Part shown: positions 33,856 to 46,632 of the stretch, one piece after another
Position numbering within the stretch: position 1 is the stretch's first letter
Layout of the letters: each line of letters begins with the position of its first letter
Source of the DNA: Lasiodiplodia sp. COLG20
Lineage: Eukaryota; Ascomycota; Dothideomycetes; Botryosphaeriales; Botryosphaeriaceae
DNA: 64,000 nucleotides
NCBI GenBank assembly: GCA_009801085.1
Contig: VNWV01000012.1
Coordinates: 472,217-536,216 of the forward strand
Reading direction: 5' to 3'
Translations under genes and position numbers: made by a program
Notes under the pieces: generated by a model
Told to the model about the DNA's origin: nothing
Databases searched by the model: none
Seen by the model: only the letters and a program-made list of their open reading frames with translations

Positions 33856-36800
33856 GGAGGCTTTGCTTGTAGAAAGCTGTTGGCGCTGCGCGGGCAGCGG
33901 TATATCTGCATTGGCATCTTATCGGCGAAGGATGGGGACCAATGCGGCGTGACCAGGGCGAGCGGGTCCACCAGTTCGAGCAGTACGATCGCCATTCACC
34001 GCCATTTCTTCGGCGGTGGTTGTCGGCGGGGCCACCATGGGTGAGGGACGGGGCGCGAAGTGGCACGATGGTTGTTTGGTCAAACACCGCGCTCATGGGA
34101 CGCGTCCTGGCGCGTGATTGCTGCGTTGTCGAAAGTGACCTGTGCTTCAGAAGATCCCTCCTCCTTCTTCCAAGGCCTTATCGTCATCGCCGGCGTTGCC
34201 TGAGCCGTTTAGGCTCGCCGGCGGAGCTTGGCGTGGGCACGAGGCGCTCGCAGGCGCGCAGTTGGGCGTGTATGCGGCGCATCGCGGGCCATGGTGTTGA
34301 GGAAGCAGCGGCATCACGACGTTTGGTGTTGGACTTCGCGGCAGCCACGGCGGCCGTCCTATCATAGCCCTCACGTGCGGCACGCGGACAGAGACGAGGA
34401 TGACGCCATGACGCCTGCAGCAGGTGAGACGCACACTGGTGGATCGCCAGGGTTCTCGCTCCGAAGCACTTCCTGAGGCAGGCGGGGCGCTGCTCGCGCT
34501 GCAGAGTCAGACTCGACGAAACAACATGAGGGTTCTTGACAAACAGCAGTTGTAGCAAACAGGTGCGTCACGCGTCGCGGGGGCAGGCTCGCGCGAATCG
34601 CGCTACAGGTGCGAGGCAGTGGGAGGAGATCAGTGCGCGCAATGATTGGGCGAGAATCGGAGGCAATGAAACTACTGCAGCGCGGCCGACGCGAGTGATT
34701 GGAGCGCTAGCCCGGTGGGGCTCTGACAGCCGCGCCAGCCCAGATCCACTGCACCACCAAGCACAGTCGAAGCTGCATGGAAGCTCCCGGGGTCGCGCTT
34801 TCCGGCTTCCCGAATCAGGTTTGCGCCCACACCTCCTCCGCGTCTCGCGATAACGCCCGCTTGTGCCGGCTGCGCCGCTGCTTCGAGAGGGAGCCCCGGC
34901 GCTGCATGCCAGCCGGCGCGCCGCGTCCCGAGCCCTGCATACTTAGCACCCTTCTCGAATAATTTTTTGAAACAACCTGCTGCGGCGCCGGAGAGAGCAG
35001 TCTTCCTGGCCGTGTTGTGGCCGGAGCGGTGTTGCAGCACCCACACCGCTCACTCCGCTCTTCGCCACACCAAATTAACCAGTCACGCCAGTCACGACAA
35101 CGCGCCCAACAGCCCTGCCTTATACGCCCCCATCGGTGATCTGATCTAGCACAGTCGAGGGAAGAACCGGGAGAGAAGCCCGTCCACCACCCCCGGTGCA
35201 CAAAAATTATACCCGGCCCCTTCAGATCTGCAGGGTCTGAGCGTTCTCTCCTCTCGACTCGAGCGCGAGCCATGACGCCATGGCTATCATCTGTTCACGC
35301 CACCAAGGTGCTTGGCCTCTATCAGTATCGCTTATTCCTGCGCTCCATCCATTTCCTCCTTATGTCGTGCATCAAAGCTGCTCGCCGTGGTCGTCGCCGC
35401 CGCCATCCCGCCCATCTTCCGCTCCGGACAGCACCCCATCCGTACTGGGCTAGTCGCGGCCGATGATCCCCCGCGGCAGCAGCGCGTATCGATGTAGCAG
35501 CATGCTTTTCTCGATCTCGCGGATCTCGCCCTCCATCGTAGATGTCTCACCTCGGCCCGTCTCTGTCACGAGCAGCGTATAGGAACTGCCTCCGGGCGGT
35601 TACGCCTTCCTCCATCAGCACCGTGTCCACCCGGCGGGGATGCGTGATGTTGACGTGGATGGGGATGATGCCAAAACTGGTGCTGGTTGGGTGGACAACA
35701 GGAAAGGTAGGCCGCGCATCTGGCCGAACTGGACCTCGTCTTTTGCGACTGCTTTTTTTTTTTTCTTCCCTCGACAACACCAGCCTCCAATTATCCCACA
35801 AATTTGGAATTCGTCCACGATACCCGCGGCACACGCGTATGACGGGAGGAACCAAGCCATTGGGCTCAAAGCGGGTTCGACAGCGGAAGAACAACAGCTC
35901 GGCAGGGCTTAGCAGCGTCGACTACTGCGTACTATTCATCATAGTCGGCCGCACGGAGCTTTTGTAGCCTAGAAGAGGGTACGTGCTTCCTCGAGTCACC
36001 AGCCACCTCTCTCCGCAGCCGAGGCTAGCGAAAGTCAGTTGCCAGAAATCAATTTTTTCTCTCACAGGGCTGAACACCACGAGTACCAGTTCCTGGCCAG
36101 CTGATAAAATTATCGATATGCACTAACGACGGAGGCGGTAAGAGTGAGGCTTCCACCGCCGCTCGCTTAGTGCACGTGTAAACACCTCAACGCCTCACGG
36201 AACACAGATTGCCGCCGGGATTGGGACTAAAACTGGTGGCGTTGGGTTGGAGCGAGGTGCGCCCTTGTTTGTCCATATTCACCCTTTCCTCCTCTTCCTC
36301 TGCACGCGTCGGTTGTCCAGGCAAGACGCCGAGCGCTCACGAGCATTGTGCGATCGATGACGTCCGCTCAACGAGAGCGTGGAGAACAGCTCGCTCGCCC
36401 CAACGTGTCAACGTCTGTGCGCTGGGTAGATCGGTCGATCAGATGCGCGGGGACACTGTTTGGCCGCCGCTCGAAACCACAGATATGGCTCTGCAAAGCA
36501 GAGGTAGCCACTCAACTGCTCTGAAGTCGATGCCCAAGGGACCCTCCTGCAAGAGTAAAAAAAATAGACCTAACAACGGCATCTAAACAAGGACCCTGCG
36601 TCTGTAGAATAACCGATGGCCGCGCCGTCGCCCGCCAGCACCCGAGCTTGGGCTGTCACTCGGTCCCCACGCCACGCATGGCTGATGTGTCCCGGGATAT
36701 GCCTGGCTGAAGCGTTCTGATGTTTAAAGTTGGTGGGTCACTCTTGGGCATTGATGCGGCTCTTCTCAACGGTCCATGCATGCTACATGCGATGACGTAC

Positions 36801-37976
36801 TTGGGTATTTTGTGGCTGGTACTGGGCGGGCTAGACTACAGGGTCTGTGAAGTTGGGCCTAATGGGATGGTAGAGCAGGGATAGGGCTGGCTCAACTTCA
36901 ACAAGACAAAGGGACACGAGAAAAAAAGATGGGTAAAGGAAGAGTCTAGAAAAGTGACCCGCGTCGAAGAAGTAGGAACAGGCACGTGCCGTCGGATATG
37001 GAACAATCAACATGTTTACACCTGTCGCCACGACAACCACATCTTTACCTTAAGCGAATTTAGATTCATCAATGCTGATTTCTGGCTCGGTGGCCGCCAA
37101 AGAAGGTTTCCAGATGCTTTGGTCCTGAATACTGGGATCTGAGAGAAACTGCCAAAAATACAAACGTGTACACATAGACAGCACAGGACGACTAAACTCT
37201 TCAACACTTTCAGGAACGACTTCAAGATAATTATAGTGTGGTGCCAATTTATTGGCTCGAAAGGTGGGGAACAGCCAAGAAGGACGATTGTTTTGCGTGT
37301 TGTAGCTAATGCACGAGGCTGCTCCGCTTACTTCGTGCTACACCTGCAAAGGAAGGATCATAGTCACGATCAACGGTGACACGAATAATTCCCCGCAACT
37401 GAAGCGGGGCAACGCCCACCCGCCCGGGCCGGGGTCCCGAAAATCTTCGACTTGTCTGGTCCCTCGTTCATGGCCTCTCGCAAATCAACGGGTGGTCTCT
37501 TGTTTGCTCTAATTGGCTGCCTCAATGTCACCGAGCAGCACTGACTGTTCCATGAGGTGCCGCTGCATACTTAATGGTTGGGTCTGGTCGTTGTGCGCTT
37601 GCCCCGCAATACCTTGCGTCATTCCATGCACCCTCAGAGTCCACTCACCGCTTCGTGGCCGTCTTAACATGCCTCATTTCTGCAGGTGAATTGTCTAAAC
37701 CCTTTCAGATATGGCTAAAGATCACTTTTAGCGCTGTGCTCACGACAACTTGCTTTCCAACACGCTTAGACTTTCCCTTGTGGTGCCGATGAGATGCACA
37801 AGCATTCTTCGTGGTATTGAAAAGGTTCGTCTGCCGAAGCTACCCCTGACTTTACAACAACTAATGACTCAATCATGAATAATCATAGATAGCTCATCAG
37901 AGCTAAGAGCGAAAATACATTGTGCTGTCGCTCCTATCCATATCCAAAGACAACAGTAGGGAAAAGAAACATCAAA
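33856..37976. other. Long gene-free region
   Basis: About 4.1 kb without a supported gene. The first 1.5 kb (33856-35300) is GC-rich and probably promoter and leader of the disordered-protein gene. The rest includes a T-run near 35752-35764, an imperfect inverted repeat at 36119-36174 and AT-richer DNA after 36700. None of the short frames shows a domain, signal peptide or plausible splice partner. Confidence 0.5.
36119..36174. repeat. Imperfect inverted repeat
   Basis: Arms TGCACTAA (36119-36126) and TTAGTGCA (36167-36174) are exact complements, with further partial pairing inward (GGAGGCGGT against ACCGCC). It could form a hairpin of about 55 bases. Function unknown. Confidence 0.3.
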
Positions 37977-39654
37977 CTACCGGATAGCTCTCACCTCCAT
38001 CCACAGGGGAGTCTTCTGCCATAAAGTGTAGCACTTTTGATTGATCCATGCATCGCTTTCAGGACAGAGCTTGAACTCGAAGTTCCACAACATCTTGGCC
38101 AAGATGATGCGCAACTCGTGATAAGCGAGACTGCCTCCCGCATTAGCCGCAGTAGCCGAAAGGGACATGTATAAGACTCACTTTTTGCCAATGCAGTTGC
38201 GTGGCCCATATGCGAAAGCTTGCATAACTTCCCGTCTATCGTTCTCATACCCTGTGTCCGGCAGCCAACGCTCTGGAATATATGACTCGGGATCCTTGAA
38301 ATTCAGTGGAGACCGGTATGCAGTGTATTGCGCAACGGCCACACGAGTCTATTTCCGGATCCGTCAGCAAAGGCACGAGCAGCTGCTACGTCATCCTCGA
38401 AGGGAAGTTACCTGGCCTGGCACCCATCTTCCGCAGATGATGTTCCCATCAGGATGCACTTCTCGCGGCGGTCCTATGGGCAAAGGCGGATAGAGCCTCA
38501 AAGCCTCGTCAATGCAGGCAGCCATATACGTTAGTCTCCGGAGGTTCTCTATGGTAAGCTCTTGATCCGATTCGAAACTGCTCCAAACCTCATCGCGGAG
38601 CTTCATCATCTTGTCCGGGTTCTTGCACAAAAAGTAGAGAAGGCCGCTTAGCAAAGTCGCCGTAGTCTCGGACCCTGCGAGCATGAACACTGACGCATTT
38701 GCATGCATCTCTCCAAGGTCGAGCCGTCTGCCCTCTGGCTGCTTGAGCACAAAATTCCAGATATCTGGCCGATCGCTCCCCCGCTCAATACGCCGATCGA
38801 CGCGGTCAGAGGAGTGGCGAAAGTGGAGCTTCCGCTGCTCAATCAAGCTTTTCGGCGTCAGATACTTGGCCAAGAGGGCCAGAAATGGGTACTCCATCGT
38901 GATCCGAAAGATATCTGCAGCTTTTATCCAACCGAAGACGGCTGCCACCCATGGCGTGTACTCGGATTTGTCGAGCAGGCCAAGCGGCTCGCCGAACGTG
39001 AGATCAGCCATGATGTCCATCGTGGTGCAGTTGAAAAGCTTGGCCATGTCCAATTTGTCATTGACGCCGCTTCGAACATTGGCCACGAGATGGTCTGAGT
39101 AGCTCTCGAAGATCTTCTCTTGCTCTTTCAAGGCCTTGTCCGAGAAGGCGTGGGAGAAGATTCGCCGCACGCGCCCGTGCTCTTCGTCATTAGCAATGCC
39201 ATTGATCGCATGACGGCCGTTGAAATCTGGAGGGTAATAAAGTCGGTCCTTCGTGTTGGATTTTTTACCGCCAGTGCGATGGCCGTAAATGTCTTTCCAG
39301 GCCTCGGGGTTGGTGTAGCTGAGAGTGTTGGGGCCGGTGCGCACGATTTCGCCGTATTTTTTGTGGATATCTTGAACCCAAGGAAGGAGATCGCCCCTCA
39401 CGGTCGCAGACCAGTACGCCAAATTCGTGCTCGCGGCTGAAATGGGACCGGGGTATTTGGATAGAGGATGGAAGTAAACATTGTAGATGACAGTGCCGAT
39501 TGTATGGATGATAACCTAGCATACGTAAGATACATAGGATGCAAACTTTAGGTAGATGACGAACGAGAGTAATTATAGAGGTCACCAGGACCAATGGCAA
39601 ATCATTACGTGCCAGTGACAAAGGCCATTCCAGCAGTCCTTGGACAGAAGCCAT
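37977..39654 (-). CDS. Cytochrome P450 monooxygenase
   Basis: Minus-strand exons 39654..39586, 39515..38412, 38348..38182 and 38130..37977 give 497 aa. The N-terminal membrane anchor spans intron 1, and the proline hinge reads PLSKYPGP. Further motifs are the I-helix AGSETTATLL, the K-helix ExxR in DEALRLYPP, the PERW motif and the heme loop FAYGPRNCIGK with Cys443 as iron ligand. Intron 1 uses a weak donor (GTGACC) but restores the conserved hinge frame, so I accept it. The P450 is of the fungal type with the long DKLDMAKLFNCTTMDIMADLTFGEPLG segment often seen in secondary-metabolism and detoxification enzymes. The substrate is unknown. No other biosynthetic core gene lies nearby. Confidence 0.88.
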
Positions 39655-40558
39655 TGTTATGGCAGAGTTGGAGTATGGATGGTTCAGCACAAACTGACAC
39701 GCTCGAGATGACCCGACCTAGGTTTTAAGTGGGCACCGCGGTGTATCACATCATTACCAAGCAGGCGGCAGACGCAAGCCAAGAACATAGATATCTGAAT
39801 CAGGAATATGCTTACCCTAAGCCGCCCTTGAAGCCGGCACTAGCGCGAAGAGAATGAATCCTGCCGACAGGGGGTACTCCACCTATTTGGCTCTGATAAT
39901 AGGATGAATTTCATAGGATACACCTGCCTTCGGTAATCGGCAAAGAGCTCGATGCCCGGAAAAAGGGAAATCTCTTTAACCATCATCTGCAAGAGTGGAC
40001 TGTACTGTGGGACTAAAGGATAAGATGACGTGAGATCAAATCCCTGTTTGCTACCTTTGGGGGCCGTTTCACCCGCGTACTCCACACAAGAATCGGTGCC
40101 TAGATAGGTTTCATATTATTTTTTTGGCTTGCTGTGATTCATACAGTTTCTTTTTATACAGCCCCATGAAGACTTTGGAAGATTGTCGTTTTTGCCTTTT
40201 ATATGAGTTCACGTCGGCTTTTCACTATGGCTCATTTAATGAGTTCTTCTACTTTTTCACGAAGAAAAGATAAAGAAAGAGACGGTTTTCTGAGGGGTAT
40301 TTTACAGCGAGAGAACACGGGAAATTTCGCCCGTGACCGCATTTCAGATGTCAGATTCTTAAAGGGAATTAACTTGATTTTGGGATTGACTTTATTCGTG
40401 ACAAGGGCTATTAAGAGTCTTTCGATCGTGGTATCCGTTCCGACTGATGTTTATTTCCTCCGTTTGAAGTGATACTGTCATATCAAACCACTTCTAGCTC
40501 CTGCACTCCGCCATGATCTCTTGCTTACCCCCATGTCATCACAAAAGTACCAAATTCC
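39655..40558. other. Intergenic upstream of the P450
   Basis: Nine hundred bases of AT-richer DNA without a confident gene. The minus-strand frame at 39840-40085 has a protein-like stretch (GIELFADYRRQVYP) but no recognisable family, start context or splice partners. It may be a gene relic. Confidence 0.45.
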
Positions 40559-41602
40559 TTAACAGCCTGGTACGTGCCACGAGTCACCCACTCGGAATCC
40601 TTCTGGGAAAGGATCAGTCGGATCGAGGACGACTTGCTTGAAGCTGGTAATCCACGCACTCCCCTCAACGGTTGGCAGGATAGCGGGATAATCGCCCACC
40701 TTCGTCGTCCCTCTGATATGGCCAGTAAACTCCGATCCCGTAATGCTCACGTGTCGAAAGGGCTCGCCAACTGCGAGAAGACCACGGGCGTGGAGTATAG
40801 CCATGCGGGCACAAGTTCCTGTACCGCAAGGGCTTCGATCGAGCCGTCCAGGAGAAACGACAACTGTGTTGACAGCTGTTTTTCCTTGTCCATGCGGGTT
40901 GTTCTCCAAAGGCCCCGTAAACTCGAAGTTGCTAACGCCATGTATGCCAGGGTTCTCCGGGTGAACAGGGTCGATTTTATTTTGCACGGCTCTCTTGATC
41001 TTCTCTCCAATTTCGACGAGCTCCTTTCCTCTGTGGTCTTCGATACGAATGTCAAGGGAGGAAGCGTCGACAACGGCATAGATCATGCCTCCCCAAGCTA
41101 TGTCGGCATGAACGACGCCAATCCCGGGTACTTCGACCTCAAGGTCCAGTGCGAAAACGAACGAGGGGACGTTGTCAAAGGCCACACTCTTACATTTACC
41201 CGACTCGCATTTTGCCGTTACTGTTACCAGCCCTGCTGCTGTGTCCAGTGCCAATTGGGTTGTTGGTTCGACCATCTTCACCATCCCTGTTTCAAGCAAC
41301 ACAGTTGCCGTGCAGATGGTGTTGGAGCCGGACATGGGTACGTACTCGTCGCTCTCCATGATGATGAAACCGGCATCAGCGGCGGGATTGCATGGTGGGA
41401 GAACGAGGTTGGTACACATGGACGCTCGGCCTCGAGGTTCGTTCAAGAGAAGTTGTCGTAGACTGTCGGCCTTGGTCCAGAAGTAGACCATTTTTTCGTA
41501 CATGGTTTTCCCCGGAACGTCCAAAACGCCACCAACAATGACGTCTCCAACCTCGCCGGCTGCGTGTGCGCCGACAACTGAGATAGTTCGTGAAAATCGC
41601 AT
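40559..41602 (-). CDS. Proline racemase-family enzyme (hydroxyproline epimerase or trans-3-hydroxyproline dehydratase type)
   Basis: Single exon; from the ATG at 41602 (MRFSRTISVVGAHAAGE) it is 347 aa. The start at 41635 adds 11 residues not expected in the family. The two catalytic positions are visible: the first is Ser in MSGSNTIC (about residue 91), where proline racemases have Cys in MCGHG; the second is Cys in DRSPCGTGTCAR (about residue 259). The fold is a pseudo-dimer with pyridoxal-independent acid-base chemistry. Ser/Cys members are reported among hydroxyproline epimerases and trans-3-hydroxyproline dehydratases, so proline racemase activity itself is unlikely. The enzyme is probably cytosolic and used to degrade hydroxyproline or related amino acids. 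Confidence 0.85.
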   Translation of the reverse strand: MRFSRTISVVGAHAAGEVGDVIVGGVLDVPGKTMYEKMVYFWTKADSLRQLLLNEPRGRASMCTNLVLPPCNPAADAGFIIMESDEYVPMSGSNTICTATVLLETGMVKMVEPTTQLALDTAAGLVTVTAKCESGKCKSVAFDNVPSFVFALDLEVEVPGIGVVHADIAWGGMIYAVVDASSLDIRIEDHRGKELVEIGEKIKRAVQNKIDPVHPENPGIHGVSNFEFTGPLENNPHGQGKTAVNTVVVSPGRLDRSPCGTGTCARMAILHARGLLAVGEPFRHVSITGSEFTGHIRGTTKVGDYPAILPTVEGSAWITSFKQVVLDPTDPFPEGFRVGDSWHVPGC

Positions 41603-44259
41603 TCTTTCGATGTATAGACAAGACCCGAAGTTCAATGACTTGGATATAAGATGTGATGCGGGGCCAGGCAGTTTTTAAATAGTGAAACGGTCCTGATTAT
41701 CATTCTCTTTTGTGGTAAACTGCTGGTTAAATCCAAGGGATCAATTACCTATTTTGCCGCTGTCACAGTTATCATTCATGATGAAAAGGTTAAGCAAGCC
41801 CGAGAAGATAGTGTTACGCACGGACCGATAAGGCATATGCGGGGCGTACGGGGACGGATTCCATAAAGACTGATTGGGAATAGCGGCAGGCACGCTGGTC
41901 AGATGCGTTGAACGTTCGGAAGGCATTGCGGGGTACCGAAATGTAATTGCGATCTTTCGCTAGCCTCCAAAATTATAATATCTGTTGATGAAGCGCAAGC
42001 TTAGATGACGGACTAATAAAAAAAAGTTGGCCACAGTCACCGCGCAATTCACATCATGTTACGACCGTAAGTAGCGAGGTAGCACAAAGAAAAACATAGA
42101 GTGTGAGCCTCGGAGATTGGAGTATCAAGTCCCTCAACCTGATTTTTACAGCACCAGCAAACCACACGCACCCGTCTCGACCAAACCGTATCAAATTTGA
42201 TATCTTGTCCACCCAAAAGTACAGCGGACGCAAGCCGAACGATCTATATTGCCGTCATTTGGGAGAGAGGAAACTCCAATACGCAGCCTTGCGCTCTCAA
42301 GCGCCTATTATACACGCGACCGCAATCTCAGGTCGCTCACAATTTGCTCCGTTGTCTACTCAATGAAGGCAAACCATGATGGTTGAAGTATGCTCGGCGC
42401 TCCATTTACCACAACCGGTTCTCCTTACGCCTTAGACCACTAAAATAGTGAAGACAGAACGTGCAAACAAATTCGATTGGATGACGTGTACTGGACATCT
42501 GAAGAGTGTAAGTGTGTGACGGGCCGAAGCTAGAAAATACCCGCACTTGCCTAAGAGATACCCGTAACTTCAATGCCTCGTAGACAGACTACATTTATTA
42601 AGTGTCTATTTTGCTTGCATTATGACAGAGGTTCTATTAGACTTCTTTCACAGCCTTGCATCTCTCAATTTTATGCTTACAACTCTTCGTCTCTCTCCGT
42701 TCGAGAGTTATAAACTTGGTGGATGTTCGTCCTTTCGTGCGTTCTTTTGAAAGTGTTTTGAAGACTCTCTTTAAAAGTATAAGACTCAGAAGAGTCGCTA
42801 TCCTGTGCTGAATTTTCTTGGTTTTGTTGTTTGCCACCGCGATCACTGGTTCGACGGGACTGAGATAGGGTAAGACTCGGTGTCGTTCATACACCTTTGC
42901 CCTTGGAAAATCTTGGTATGTCGGCGTGGTAGACTCAATTTATTCTTACGACGAGTATTCGTAACCAGAGGACTCAAAGCCATAGCAGTCCAAGAATGTG
43001 AGTGGGGTCGAAAGTGGTTGGAGAGAATAGCGGGTGGGACCAGCTCACCTTGTTAAGCAATGGGGCTGAGCTCATGCAGAGGCACGTGTTTCAGCGTAAC
43101 TAAAAAATCCATTTAATTCACCACTTTACTTTGGCAATGCACATTATGCTTGGCTATTGAATGCATGTAGTGAAAACAAGAAAGCCGTCCCCGCTTATGG
43201 GTGATATTAGACCTGCTGTGCATCAATGGACGTAAAGAAAATCCGCCCAAAAATATCTCAGTTAGAGGGATCTGGAATTTCGACATCTTCTCTCCGTATC
43301 CATCTAAAACACTTCTGATTAGCTATGGTCTTGACACACGTAAGTATGGTCCATGTATGACCAGGGCGTGAGGTGTCTGGCCCACTTATGATCGCTCATG
43401 CTCAACTGTATGGAACATAACATTCCTTGTGCAGTATTATCACAAATACTGGAGGAATCATTCAGCTTCTGCCCACAAGGAATCGAGTTCTCGCGGCGGC
43501 GTCGCATAGCTGTCGTGCCCGATTTTGATGACAATACTGTCCGAACCCTTTTAGTGGCACACTCAAGCAATTTCCTTGGCTAAAGCTTGATTGGTTACTG
43601 ACTGAGTGCATCGCCCAATTGATTAGACCAGTGAACTTATTTACCAGCCCTCCGACTACCGAGCAAAGAGCGGCCCTAGATGAGCATACCGGCAGATATT
43701 TGCCCGAGAATCCCGGCAAAGCAAGGCACGCTGGTTCGGTGCCGATCGCCATCACTCCAACAGCGAGCCGCGCCCGCTCCCCGCAACCTTGCTTTCGGCC
43801 CTGGCGCGCCCCACGAGACCCCACAAAAAGGTCACCCGCCGGAACCCAAAACACTCAATGACCACCCACCGGCGGCACTCTCGCGCTCTACCTCTCCCCC
43901 TCACGTCGTCCCGTCGGCGCACCCCTCACCTGTTCCCGCCCACCGGGATGCCTAATCGGGCAGCCCGTGGCGCTTAGTAGGCACCGCGACCCTTCGAATT
44001 CGGCAACCCAAGCGCGGGCGAAAGCGGGATGGCGATGCATGCCGTCATATGGTAAGATTTTCGGCGGCGGCGAAAGAAAAAGACTCGCCGCCGCCGGAGC
44101 AGAGGAAAAAGTTCAAATGCCGACGCATATACATATATCAATTGTTGGGGGGTTTCCCCCTCTCCAAGCTTACGCTGACATGACCCATCCGCGCGCGAGC
44201 AAACTCCTTCACACGCATCGAAGCTTCTGAGAGGAAAGAGAGAAAAAGAGAGGACAGCC
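41603..44259. other. Long intergenic region
   Basis: About 2.6 kb, AT-richer in the first 2 kb, with no supported gene. The final 600 bases become GC-rich toward the transporter start and probably hold its promoter and leader. Confidence 0.5.
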
Positions 44260-46081
44260 ATGGCGGGACGAAAGAGCTGGCAAGTGGCGGACCGGCTGGA
44301 GAAGCGCAACCTGCTCATCGCCGTCAACTGCGTGGCGGCGCTGTCCATCTTCTTCTTCGGCTACGACCAGGGCATGATGGGCGGGGTCAACAACGCGAAG
44401 CACTACATCGACCTGATGAAGTTCGGCTACGTCGACGAGGCCACGGGCGACCCGGTCGTCACCGACAGCCTGCTGCAGGGCGGCATCGTGTCCGTGTACT
44501 ACCTGGGCACGCTTTTCGGGGCGCTGATGGGCGGGTGGGTCGGCGACAAGGTCGGCCGCATCAAGACGATTGCGCTGGGGTCGCTGTGGGCGATTGTCGG
44601 CGCGGCGCTGCAGTGCTCGGCCCAGAATGCGGACTGGATGATCTGCGGTGGGTATCCCTGAAGCGGGCGAAGTATACGGAGACGGCAGTACTCACGATGC
44701 ATCAGCGCGAGCGGTCAACGGTATCGGCACTGGAGTCTTGAATGCAATCGTTCCCGTTTGGGCTACAGAGACGGCGGAGCACACTTCCCGCGGACAGTTC
44801 ATCGCCATTGAGTTTACGCTGAATATCTTTGGTGTTGTGGTGGCTTACTGGCTGGAATTGTGAGTTTCATGCTTACGATATGGAGAATGGCTTATGCTGA
44901 CCAGCCTCCAGCGGTCTTTCCTACATTGACGGCGGCGCATCTGCTTTCCGCTGGAGATTTCCCATCGCGTTCCAAATCATCCCGCTTCTCATCCTGCTCG
45001 GCATCGTCTGGTTCTTCCCCGAGTCTCCGCGCTGGCTCGTCCGCGTCGGCCGCGAGCAGGAGGCACGCTACATCCTGGGGCGGCTGCGCGGCAGCAGCGG
45101 CTCGGACGCGCGGAAGGCGGACCTGGAGTTCGAAGACATCAAGGCGATCGCGGAGCTGGAGAAGCAGACGTCCAAGCAGCACTCGTACTTCCACATGCTC
45201 TTCGGCATCGGGTCGGGCAAGCTGCACACGGGGCGGCGGGTGCAGCTGGTCATCTGGCTGCAGATCATGCAGGAGTGGGTGGGCATCGCCGGCGTCACCA
45301 TCTACGCCCCCACCATCTTCCGCATCGCCGGCTTCGACGCCACAAAGAGCCAGTGGATCAGCGGCCTCAACAACATCTTCTACATGTTCTCCACCCTCGT
45401 CTGCGTCTTCACCCTCGACCGCATCGGCCGCCGCTGGACCCTGTACTGGGGCTCCGTCGGCCAGGCCGTCGCCATGTTCCTGGCCGGCGGCATGGCGCGC
45501 GCCGGCCTCAACGCCCGCGCCGCCGGGAACATCTCTGTGGCTGAATCGTATGGTGCTGCATCAGCGGCTTTCGTCTTCATCTTCACCTCCGTCTTCGGCG
45601 CGACGTGGTTGACTGTTCCATGGTAAGTCCCCCCCTTTTCCCCCTCTCGCTACACTTCAAAGCCTAACAACCAAACCGGCTTTTTCCGGCGGAGATATTC
45701 CCTCTCGAAGTGCGGGCAAAGGGCAACGCGTGGGGCGTGGTGGGATGGAGCATCGGCAACGGGTGGCTGACGCTGCTGTGCCCGGTCATGTTCAACGCCA
45801 TCGGCGAGAAGACGCTGTACATCTTCGGCGCCTGCAACGTCATCACCATCCCCATGGTCTGGGCGCTGTACCCGGAGAGCAACCAACGCACCCTCGAGGA
45901 GATGGACCTGCTCTTCACCGCCGACACGCCGTGGGTCTGGGACGCCGAGAAGAAGTTCGCCGAGCTGAAGGCGCAGATGGTGGCGGCGGCCAGCGAGGAG
46001 GACGACAAGGAGGTGAATTCGAAGGATCCGGAGGCAGGGGTCGCTACGCGCGCACACGTTGCGAATATTGCGGCTCTGTGA
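44260..46081 (+). CDS. MFS sugar transporter with a questionable last intron
   Basis: Exons 44260..44647, 44706..44859, 44912..45622 and 45679..46081 give 551 aa with 12 predicted helices. Sugar-porter signatures are FGYDQGMMGG, GDKVGRIK, VPVWATETAEHTSRG, PESPRWLV, DRIGRRW and PESNQRTLEEMD. Introns 1 and 2 are normal. For intron 3 the donor GTAAGT (45623) and a CTAAC branch site (45664-45668) are clear. The frame needed to give W-L-F-P-A-E-I-F, however, starts at 45679, after CG instead of AG. Every real AG nearby gives an immediate stop. Either a non-canonical acceptor is used or the gene makes a protein truncated after about 418 residues. Substrate not determinable; it resembles fungal hexose and polyol carriers. 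Confidence 0.75.
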
Positions 46082-46632
46082 TGCGGTTATAGGACTGGAA
46101 AGAGGGGTCGGGGATAGAACGGAGCTGCGTCCGAGATGCCATAAGAGACGAAGAGTGAAAAGGAGATCCGGAAATAAGAGAAAGAAAGAAAGTCAGGCCA
46201 CAGGACCAGGTCGTAATTGAGGCTGCCAACAACATATTGCTTTTGACACGCAAATCCGGGTTTGTGGTTAACGCTGGCAGATCAGTGCAGCAGGGGAATG
46301 GCAGCGTTTCAAATTGCACGCGCGGCATGACTGGGGATGTTTCGGCCCCCATGATACTACTATTATCGCCTTGCATGACTGCGCTCACAAGCAAAAGGAA
46401 GGAGCATGCAGCGGAGCAAAAGCAGTCAGCAGAGGCTGGGGTGACAGGCAGCTATAGCCCGGGGATGTGCTCGCGTACGCACATCGGCAATGAGCATCCC
46501 CACACGCAGTGCCCCACAAGTGCGGCACAGCTGCCACGAGCAAGTAAATAATGTGGGTTCCGGTGCCCAGATGGCCGCGGCATCCCTGATCCATTCCCGC
46601 TCCAAATCCTCCGACTTCTTCAATCGCCCAAC
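46082..46632. other. Intergenic between transporter and methyltransferase
   Basis: No gene is supported; 3' flank of the transporter and promoter of the methyltransferase on the same strand. Confidence 0.5.

Noticed and set aside
39840..40085. Minus-strand frame with a protein-like stretch between the P450 and the racemase-family gene
   Set aside because: No family recognised, no convincing start or splice partners, and short. Kept only as a possible relic.
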